Positions 6,565 to 11,907 of a stretch of 11,907 nucleotides of DNA are shown here, piece by piece. The position numbers were made by a program, and so were the translations under genes. This DNA comes from Pseudomonadota bacterium (GTDB lineage: Bacteria; Pseudomonadota; Alphaproteobacteria; Acetobacterales; Acetobacteraceae), in NCBI GenBank assembly GCA_021784255.1, contig JAJXSZ010000060.1, positions 1-11,907 on the forward strand, written 5' to 3'. The notes below the pieces were generated by a model, which did not search any database, was not told where the DNA came from, and saw nothing but the letters and a program-made list of their open reading frames with translations. How positions within the stretch are numbered: the stretch's first letter is position 1; the number at the start of each line of letters is the position of its first letter.

Positions 6565-8208
6565 ATGCGCCTGCCCGCCGCCCTCGCGCCGCTGCGCCTG
6601 CGGTTGTTCCGCCTGCTGTGGACCGCCAACACCGTCGTCTCGCTCGGCGTCTGGCTGCAGAACACCGGCGCGGGCTGGCTCATGGCGACCCTCTCGCCGA
6701 CGCCACTGACCGTGAGCCTGGTGCAGGCGGCGACGATCCTGCCCGTCTTCCTGCTCGCGCTGCCGGCCGGGGCCATCGCCGATATCCTGGACAAGCGCGT
6801 CTTCATCCTCGTCACCCAGGTCTGGATGGCCATCGCCGCGGCCGGCCTCGCCGTCATCACCGCCGGCGGCGGCATCACCGCGCCCCTGCTGCTCGCCTTC
6901 ACCTTCGCGATCGGCATCGGCGCGGCGACCAACGGCCCGGCCTGGGGTTCGGTGCTGATCGAGGTGGTGCCGCGCCGCGACGTCGCCCAGGCAGTGGCGC
7001 TGAACGGCGTCGGCTTCAACATCGCCCGCGCCATCGGCCCGGCGCTCGCCGGGTTCCTGGTGCTCTGGGGCGGCCCCGGCCTCGCCTTCGGCCTCAACGC
7101 CCTCTCCTACTTCGCGGTGATCGCGGCGCTGCTGATCTGGCACCGGCGCAAGCGGGCGGAGGCGCTGCCGCGCGAGCGCCTCGGCGGCGCCATCCGCGCC
7201 GGCGTCCGCTTCGCCCGCTACGCGCCGACGATGCGCGCCGCGATGCTGCGCTGCGCCGCCTTCTTCTTCCCTGCCGCCGCGCCCTGGGCGCTGCTGCCGC
7301 TGGTGGTCAAGCAGCAGCTCGGCCTGGGCGCCGGCACCTACGGCATCCTGCTCGGCCTGATGGGCAGCGGCGGCGTGGCCGCGGGCATGATGCTGCCGCG
7401 CGCACGCCACTACCTCACGCGCGGCGACACGGTTTTCTATTGCAGCCTGCTCGCCGCCGCCGGCACCGCGGGGCTGGGCCTGACCAGGAGCTGGGCCCCG
7501 GCCGCCGCCGCCATGCTCGTCTTCGGCGTCGGCTGGGTCGCCGCCTCGTCGATCGTGCAGAGCGTCGCCCAGCTCGCGGCCCCGCCCTGGGTGCGGGCGC
7601 GGGCGCTCGCGATCTACCAGTTGGCGCTGAACGGCGCGCTGGTCGCCGGCACCTTCTTCTGGGGCTGGCTCGGCGACGTCATCGGGCTGCCGAACTCGCT
7701 GCTCGTCGCCGCCGGCACCTGCGCGATCCTCGGCGTGGCCTCGCGCGGCATCGGCATCGACGACGAGGGCGCCCGCCCGCTGGCGCAGGCCAGCGTGCCG
7801 GCGCCGGACGCCGTCGATCCCGCGCTCGCGCCGGTCCTCGGCGCCTCGCGCGAGCGGGTGCTGGAGACCCAGGCCTACCGCATCGCCGCCGCGGACCGCG
7901 CCGCCTTCCTCGAGCTGATGGCCGAGGTCCGCCACGTCCGCGGCCGCCTCGGCGCGGTTGCCTGGCGGCTCTACGAGGACGTCGCCCATCCCGAGGCGTG
8001 GCTCGAGGTCTGGCAGGCGGAAACCTGGACGGACCATCTGCGCGAGACCGCCCGCCTGTCGGAGGCCGACCGCGCCGTGCTCGCCCGCGCGCTGGCGCTC
8101 AGCGAGGATCCGCGGCCGCTGCGCCGGCTGATCGCCGTGCAGCCCGCCGCGCGGTCGCGTCCGGCGCCGGACCCGCGCGAGGACCCGGACGGCGGCGCGC
8201 CAGCGTGA
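6565..8208 (+). CDS. MFS transporter (MFS_3/EntS-like) with fused C-terminal soluble domain
   Basis: Major facilitator superfamily exporter of 547 aa, most like the MFS_3 'transmembrane secretion effector' group related to the enterobactin exporter EntS. About twelve hydrophobic segments fill residues 20-410. The motif-A-like loop between helices 2 and 3 is GAIADILDKR (69-78). After the membrane part and a Pro/Ala linker, residues about 434-520 (from LETQAYRI; then VRGRLGAVAWRLYED, EAWLEVWQAETWTDHL) form a soluble domain resembling the dimeric alpha/beta-barrel antibiotic-monooxygenase fold known at the end of many MFS_3 proteins. A disordered Pro/Arg tail ends the protein. The substrate is unknown. 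ATG at 6565 fits the family N-terminus, but no good ribosome binding site precedes it. The gene follows a hairpin terminator, so it probably has its own promoter. Confidence 0.88.
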   Translation: MRLPAALAPLRLRLFRLLWTANTVVSLGVWLQNTGAGWLMATLSPTPLTVSLVQAATILPVFLLALPAGAIADILDKRVFILVTQVWMAIAAAGLAVITAGGGITAPLLLAFTFAIGIGAATNGPAWGSVLIEVVPRRDVAQAVALNGVGFNIARAIGPALAGFLVLWGGPGLAFGLNALSYFAVIAALLIWHRRKRAEALPRERLGGAIRAGVRFARYAPTMRAAMLRCAAFFFPAAAPWALLPLVVKQQLGLGAGTYGILLGLMGSGGVAAGMMLPRARHYLTRGDTVFYCSLLAAAGTAGLGLTRSWAPAAAAMLVFGVGWVAASSIVQSVAQLAAPPWVRARALAIYQLALNGALVAGTFFWGWLGDVIGLPNSLLVAAGTCAILGVASRGIGIDDEGARPLAQASVPAPDAVDPALAPVLGASRERVLETQAYRIAAADRAAFLELMAEVRHVRGRLGAVAWRLYEDVAHPEAWLEVWQAETWTDHLRETARLSEADRAVLARALALSEDPRPLRRLIAVQPAARSRPAPDPREDPDGGAPA

Positions 8209-8238
8209 CGGTGTTGGCGTGACGACGCGGGCGTGACG
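8203..8238 (+). repeat. Three GCGTGACG copies at 14-bp spacing across the MFS stop codon
   Basis: GCGTGACG occurs at 8203-8210, 8217-8224 and 8231-8238, exactly 14 bp apart. The first copy contains the MFS stop codon. Because 14 is not a multiple of three, the three TGA triplets (8206, 8220, 8234) close all three forward frames. The inter-copy hexamers (GTGTTG, ACGCGG) differ. The last copy lies in the loop of a 6-bp inverted repeat (CGCGGG 8226-8231 with CCCGCG 8244-8249). The remaining gap up to 8363 shows no clear promoter. Confidence 0.55.
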
Positions 8239-8363
8239 GCGCTCCCGCGGTGGGGGGGCCGGCGCGGTGGTCCGCACCGTGGCACAGGGCGGCCCCATCG
8301 CGTTGACAACGCCGCGCCCCCGGGCCATGCCCGCGACGCCCCGAGTGCGCCAGGGAGACCAGG

Positions 8364-8903
8364 ATGGAGCAGGAAACACCGGCAGCATCGCCACCCTGGC
8401 ACGAGGTCGTCCGCGCCGCCCTCACGCGCAACGAGTTCCGCCTCGTGACCTACGTCCCCGACAACGTCCTGCGCCCGCTGATCGACAGCCTCGCCGCGGA
8501 TCCGTTCTTCACCGTCTTCGCCACCACCCGCGAGGAGGAAGCGGTCGGCATCACCGCGGGCGCCTGGATGGGCGGGCTGCGCGGTGTCGTGCTGATGCAG
8601 ACCAGCGGCTTCGCCACGTTGCCCAACGTGCTGGCCTCGCTCGCCGTGCCGTTCCAGATCCCGATCGTGATGTTCGTCTCCGAGCGCGGCACGCTCGGCG
8701 AGTTCAACCTCGGCCAGGCGCTGGTCGCGCGCACCATGCGCCCGGTGCTGGATGCGCTGGCGATCGAGCACCACACCTGCACACGCCTCGACGAGCTCGA
8801 CTTCATCGTCGACCGCACGCTGCGCCAGGCGGTGGCGACGCAGGCCAGCGCCACGCTCATCCTCTCGCCGCTGCTCACCGGCGGCAAGGTGTTCAAGCCA
8901 TGA
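8364..8903 (+). CDS. Thiamine diphosphate-binding 2-oxoacid decarboxylase, alpha (PYR-domain) subunit, ComD-like
   Basis: Pyrimidine-binding half of a two-subunit ThDP enzyme, 179 aa, close in size to sulfopyruvate decarboxylase alpha (ComD). The strongest signature is TTREEEAVGITAGAWMGGLRG (residues about 54-74), which holds the conserved Glu that activates the cofactor (one of E57-E59), followed by VVLMQTSGFATLPNVLASL, matching the 'MQNSGLGN' block of sulfopyruvate and phosphonopyruvate decarboxylases. It should pair with the next gene's product so that cofactor sites form at the interface. The likely reaction is non-oxidative decarboxylation of a 3-substituted pyruvate to an aldehyde. AGGGAG at 8352-8357, 6 nt upstream, fixes the start. 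No PEP mutase, coenzyme M or phosphonate genes are nearby, so the substrate is open. Confidence 0.85.
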   Translation: MEQETPAASPPWHEVVRAALTRNEFRLVTYVPDNVLRPLIDSLAADPFFTVFATTREEEAVGITAGAWMGGLRGVVLMQTSGFATLPNVLASLAVPFQIPIVMFVSERGTLGEFNLGQALVARTMRPVLDALAIEHHTCTRLDELDFIVDRTLRQAVATQASATLILSPLLTGGKVFKP

Positions 8904-9520
8904 CCGAGCCCGCCACCCGCGCCCTCGCCAACACCAAGACCATGTACCGCGCCGACATCACCCGCCGCCTGGTCGCCCTGCTCGACCGCGACGAGGCGGT
9001 GATCGGCGGTATCGGCAACACCAATTTCGACCTCTGGGCAGCCGGGCCGCGGCGGCAGAATTTCTACATGCTCGGCAGCATGGGGCTGGCCTGCCCGATC
9101 GCGCTCGGCGTCGCCATCGCCCAGCCGCACCGCCATGTCGTGGCGCTGGAAGGCGACGGCTCGCTGCTGATGCAGCTCGGCGCGCTCGCCACCATCGCCG
9201 CCCGGGCGCCGAGGAACCTCACCATCGTCGTCATGGACAACCGCGCCTACCAGATCACCGGCGCCCAGCCGACCGCGACCGCCTTTGCCGCGGACCTGGT
9301 CGAGGCCGCGCGCGGCCTGGGCATCGCGCGCAGCCACTGGGCCGCGGACGAGGCGGATTTCGAGCGCCTGGTGAGGGTCGCGCGCAGCGACGGCGGCCCC
9401 TCGCTGATCGGTGTGCGCCTCGACAACCAGCCCCCCGCCGGCCAGACCGAGCGCGACCCAGCCCAGATCCGCGACCGCTTCATGCGCGGCATCGGCACGC
9501 GCCCACCGCACCCAGCCTGA
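8900..9520 (+). CDS. Thiamine diphosphate-dependent decarboxylase, beta (PP-domain) subunit, ComE-like
   Basis: Diphosphate-binding half of the two-subunit ThDP enzyme, 206 aa. The metal/diphosphate motif begins at GDGS (residues 85-88) and ends at N114 in VMDNRAY, with the usual spacing. FYMLGSMGLACPIALGVAIA (55-74) is the block that precedes it in sulfopyruvate, phosphonopyruvate and acetolactate-type enzymes. The start ATG at 8900 overlaps the previous stop as ATGA (8900-8903), the classic sign of translational coupling and equal subunit production. The frame is open upstream, but only inside the alpha gene. The last about 20 residues are Pro/Arg-rich and probably disordered. The stop codon lies in the first copy of a 16-bp tandem repeat. 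Confidence 0.86.
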   Translation: MTEPATRALANTKTMYRADITRRLVALLDRDEAVIGGIGNTNFDLWAAGPRRQNFYMLGSMGLACPIALGVAIAQPHRHVVALEGDGSLLMQLGALATIAARAPRNLTIVVMDNRAYQITGAQPTATAFAADLVEAARGLGIARSHWAADEADFERLVRVARSDGGPSLIGVRLDNQPPAGQTERDPAQIRDRFMRGIGTRPPHPA

Positions 9521-9547
9521 GGTCGACCCGGCCTGCGGTCGACCCGG
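9516..9547 (+). repeat. 16-bp tandem repeat spanning the decarboxylase beta stop codon
   Basis: CCTGAGGTCGACCCGG (9516-9531) is followed directly by CCTGCGGTCGACCCGG (9532-9547), identical at 15 of 16 positions. The one difference changes the gene's stop codon TGA in copy one to TGC in copy two. Each unit contains the palindrome GGTCGACC. The rest of the 124-bp gap before parE holds only a weak promoter candidate. Confidence 0.6.
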
Positions 9548-9591
9548 ACGGGGCCGCCACCGCGCCAGACGTTACGTTCGCATCGTCAGCC

Positions 9592-9619
9592 TTGAGGCAA
9601 TTCCGCCGCCCGGCCTAAT
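9592..9619 (+). promoter_or_regulatory. Candidate promoter for parE
   Basis: TTGAGG (9592-9597) and CCTAAT (9614-9619) are 16 bp apart, each matching 4/6 of the sigma-70 hexamers. An 18-bp alternative uses TAATCT at 9616. The -10 box is 25 bp before the parE ATG, which would give a short leader. This is the only promoter-like pair I see in the gap, and it is a pattern match only. Confidence 0.3.
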
Positions 9620-9644
9620 CTCACCGCCCGACCGGGAACAGACG

Positions 9645-11609
9645 ATGAACGATCTCTTCGGAACGCCGAAAAAACCGCGCAGCGAGACCTACGACGCCCG
9701 TTCGATCGTGGTGCTCGAAGGGCTCGAACCCGTCCGCCGCCGCCCCGGCATGTATATCGGCGGCACCGACGAGGGGGCGATGCACCACCTCGCCGCCGAG
9801 CTGCTCGACAACGCCATGGACGAGGCGGTTGCCGGCCATGCGAGCTTCATCGAAATCTCACTATCGCCTGATAATATATTGACTGTGCGTGATAATGGGC
9901 GCGGCATTCCGGTCGATCCCCATCCCAAATTCCCGACCCGCTCGGCGCTCGAGGTGATCCTCACGACCCTGCACTCCGGCGGTAAGTTCGACGAAGGCGC
10001 CTATTCCACCTCCGGCGGCCTGCACGGCGTCGGCTCCTCGGTGGTCAACGCGCTCTCCGCCTTCATGGAGGTCGAAGTGGCCCGCGACCGCACCCTCTGG
10101 CGGCAGCGCTACGAGCGCGGCAAACCGACGACGAAGCTGCTGAACGCCGGCCCCGCCCCCAACCGCCGCGGCACCTCGATCCGCTTGCAGCCCGACGCCG
10201 AGATCTTCGGCGCCGCCCGCTTCCAGCCCTCACGGCTGTACCGGCTCTGCCGCTCCAAGGCCTACCTGTTCCGCGGCGTCGAGATCCGCTGGTCCTGCGA
10301 CGCCGCGCTGATCCGCGACGAGACGCCGGCGGAGGCAGTGCTGCATTTCCCCGGCGGGCTGCGTGACAGCCTGGAGGCCGAGATCGAGGGCAACAGCCTG
10401 GTCGCCCCGGTCTGGGCCGGGGAGGCCGAGCTCGGCCTCGCCGCCGACGGCGAGAAGGCCGGGCGCATCGAATGGGCCGTTGCCTGGACCGAGGGCGGCG
10501 AGGCCAACATCGCCTCCTACTGCAACACCGTGCCGACGCCGCTCGGCGGCACGCACGAGGCCGGGTTCCGCGCCGCCCTGCTCAAGGGCCTGCGCGCCTG
10601 GGGCGAGCAGCGCGCCAACCGCCGCGCCGGCGCGATCACCGGCGAGGATGTCGGCGCCGGGCTGGCGGCGAAGATCTCGCTGTTCTTCCGCCAGCCGCAA
10701 TTCCAGGGCCAGACCAAGGAGAAGCTCACTTCGCCCGAGGCGACGCGGCTCGTCGAGGCGACGATCCGCGACCGCTTCGACCATGTGCTCGCCGGCGACC
10801 CGCAGGCGGCCGACAACCTTCTCGCCTTCGCCATCGAGCGCGCCGAGGAGCGCGCAAGGCGCAAGGAGGCGAAGGACACGCCACGCAAATCCGCGACCCG
10901 CCGCCTGCGCCTGCCGGGCAAGCTCGCCGACTGCACGCTCGAGGACGCGGGGCGCACCGAGCTTTTCCTCGTCGAGGGCGACAGCGCCGGCGGCTCGGCC
11001 AAGCAGGCGCGCGACCGCGCGATCCAGGCGGTGCTGCCGCTGCGGGGCAAGATCCTCAACGTCGCCTCGGCGAGCGTGGACAAGCTGCGCCACAACCAGG
11101 AGCTGAAGGACCTCGTCGAGGCGCTCGGCTGCGGCGTCGGCGAGCGTTTCGACCGTGCCCGGCTTCGTTACGGCCGCGTCATCATCATGACGGACGCCGA
11201 CGTCGATGGCGCGCACATCGCCACCCTGCTGATGACCTTTTTCTGGAAGGAACTGCCGGAGCTGGTTCGCCACGGCCACGTCTTCCTCGCCCGCCCGCCG
11301 CTCTACCGCCTGACCCAGGGGGCGAAGAGCGTCTACGCCATGGACGACGCCGACAAGGACGCCAAGATCAAAGGCTTCCGAGGCAAGGTGGAGGTGAGCC
11401 GCTTCAAGGGCCTCGGCGAGATGCCGCCCGGCCAGTTGCGCGAAACCACGATGGACCCGAAGCGGCGCACGCTGCTGCAGGTCGTCTCGCCGCCGGAAGC
11501 GCGCGCGCACACCGATGCGACGGTGGAAAACCTGATGGGCCGCCGGCCCGAACTGCGCTTCCGCTTCATCCAGGAACACGCCGCCGCGGTGGCGGAGCTC
11601 GACGTCTGA
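9645..11609 (+). CDS. parE: DNA topoisomerase IV subunit B (ParE)
   Basis: ATPase subunit of topoisomerase IV, which with ParC unlinks daughter chromosomes and relaxes supercoils. The 654-aa length fits ParE and is too short for most GyrB. The GHKL ATPase domain has the catalytic Glu52 in ELLDNAMDE, DNGRGIP at 83-89, and the ATP lid from HSGGKF through STSGGLHGVGSSVVNALS (about 110-138). The QTK loop lysine is K358. The TOPRIM domain carries EGDSAGG (444-450), PLRGKILN and the metal-binding DADVDG (517-522). The C-terminus (LMGRRPELRFRFIQEHAAAVAELDV) is the usual ParE ending. ATG at 9645 starts the conserved MNDLF sequence, with a weak GGGA 7 nt upstream; the open frame further upstream overlaps the decarboxylase gene and is not family-like. 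Codons S72-G85 are unusually AT-rich. No parC is in view. Confidence 0.96.
   Translation: MNDLFGTPKKPRSETYDARSIVVLEGLEPVRRRPGMYIGGTDEGAMHHLAAELLDNAMDEAVAGHASFIEISLSPDNILTVRDNGRGIPVDPHPKFPTRSALEVILTTLHSGGKFDEGAYSTSGGLHGVGSSVVNALSAFMEVEVARDRTLWRQRYERGKPTTKLLNAGPAPNRRGTSIRLQPDAEIFGAARFQPSRLYRLCRSKAYLFRGVEIRWSCDAALIRDETPAEAVLHFPGGLRDSLEAEIEGNSLVAPVWAGEAELGLAADGEKAGRIEWAVAWTEGGEANIASYCNTVPTPLGGTHEAGFRAALLKGLRAWGEQRANRRAGAITGEDVGAGLAAKISLFFRQPQFQGQTKEKLTSPEATRLVEATIRDRFDHVLAGDPQAADNLLAFAIERAEERARRKEAKDTPRKSATRRLRLPGKLADCTLEDAGRTELFLVEGDSAGGSAKQARDRAIQAVLPLRGKILNVASASVDKLRHNQELKDLVEALGCGVGERFDRARLRYGRVIIMTDADVDGAHIATLLMTFFWKELPELVRHGHVFLARPPLYRLTQGAKSVYAMDDADKDAKIKGFRGKVEVSRFKGLGEMPPGQLRETTMDPKRRTLLQVVSPPEARAHTDATVENLMGRRPELRFRFIQEHAAAVAELDV
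9858..9899 (+). other. AT-rich rare-codon island within parE
   Basis: Fourteen consecutive codons (residues S72-G85) are 17/42 G+C, and only four end in G or C (all G), in a gene where nearly every other codon ends in G or C. The set includes cta, ata, ttg, cct, act, cgt, gat and aat. TGATAAT occurs twice, at 9869-9875 and 9890-9896, exactly seven codons apart, encoding Asp-Asn both times. The encoded protein remains normal for the family (it leads into DNGRGIP), so this is a nucleotide-level oddity. Confidence 0.6.
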
Positions 11610-11907
11610 GGCTCCGGCTAAATGCCATCGGCTGGCCCGCCGCGGATTGGCCGCCATCCATCAGCGACAGCGTGACGTAGACGGCCCTTTCGCGCCGCAA
11701 TCGCTCGCAGCCCAGGTGCCGCACCGCCGGAACGTTGGCGTCACGCATCCGCCGGCCCGACCGCGGCGCCGATCCGGGCGGCGGTCAGCAGCGCTCAGGC
11801 ATCGCCCGGCGGGGCCGCGCTGGTCGCGGCGACGGTGCCGGGAACGCCGCCGCCAACCACGCGGCAACCGCCAGCCGCAGCGCGCAGGCTGGCCGGGCGA
11901 CGCGCGG
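11610..11907. other. Intergenic tail without a supportable gene
   Basis: No convincing gene, RNA or terminator is seen after parE. A 60-aa minus-strand frame (11748 to 11566) overlaps the end of parE, has no recognisable motif and only a weak GC-rich stretch before its ATG. Another minus-strand frame enters from the right edge and stops at 11785-11787 after 40 codons, with an Ala/Leu/Trp-rich stretch (ALRLAVAAWLAAAF). It could be the C-terminus of a convergent gene, but that cannot be settled here. Confidence 0.3.

Noticed and set aside
8280..8294. TGGCAC as a possible sigma-54 -24 element
   Set aside because: The required TTGC-type -12 element at the correct spacing is absent; the sequence there is GGCC.
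8303..8331. TTGACA as a promoter -35 box for the decarboxylase pair
   Set aside because: The -35 box is perfect, but the position 16-18 bp downstream is GC-rich with no -10-like hexamer, so I do not call a promoter.
6388..8394. 668-codon open frame on the minus strand opposite the MFS gene
   Set aside because: Composition-driven shadow: rich in Arg, Gly, Ala and Asp with no domain, running opposite an obvious membrane transporter.
9869..9896. Internal promoter in the AT-rich patch of parE
   Set aside because: TTGACT (9879) and GATAAT (9891) are only 6 bp apart, and no other pair on either strand has workable spacing.
11566..11748. 60-aa minus-strand frame after parE
   Set aside because: It overlaps the end of parE, has no good ribosome binding site or motif, and is of a length expected by chance at this GC content.

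Overview
The window is very GC-rich (roughly 70%, with strongly G/C-ending codons) and almost fully coding. Gene content and protein style (LivF-type ABC ATPase, DppA/B/C-like transporter genes, a patatin-like protein with a DUF3734-type tail, an alphaproteobacterial-style ParE) suggest an alphaproteobacterium, perhaps Rhodospirillales/Acetobacteraceae. That placement is inferred from protein appearance and base composition, not from a search.

Layout. Positions 2-610 hold the 3' part of a branched-chain amino-acid-type ABC ATPase (livF), cut by the window edge. Positions 675-4155 hold three co-directional genes of a peptide/opine/nickel-type (DppABC-like) importer: a periplasmic binding protein and two permeases. 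No Dpp-type ATPase genes are visible. On the minus strand, 5116-4100 encodes a UDP-glucuronate 4-epimerase-like sugar-nucleotide epimerase whose 3' end overlaps the second permease by 56 bp. A 178-bp divergent region separates it from a plus-strand patatin-like phospholipase (5295-6455), which ends at a perfect 12-bp hairpin. Next come an MFS exporter with a fused C-terminal soluble domain (6565-8208), a translationally coupled pair of thiamine-diphosphate decarboxylase half-subunits (8364-8903 and 8900-9520) resembling sulfopyruvate/phosphonopyruvate decarboxylases, and parE, topoisomerase IV subunit B (9645-11609). The last 298 bp hold no gene I can support.

Functionally this is a set of short, independent transcription units rather than one system: nutrient import, an envelope-sugar enzyme, a lipid hydrolase, an exporter, a 2-oxoacid decarboxylase without its usual pathway partners, and a housekeeping topoisomerase. 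I do not see a convincing new biological system. The features most worth a second look are small: imperfect tandem duplications of 14-16 bp at four gene boundaries (one carrying a start codon, two carrying stop codons), mutually exclusive hairpins ahead of the binding-protein gene, and a 42-bp island of AT-rich rare codons inside parE.
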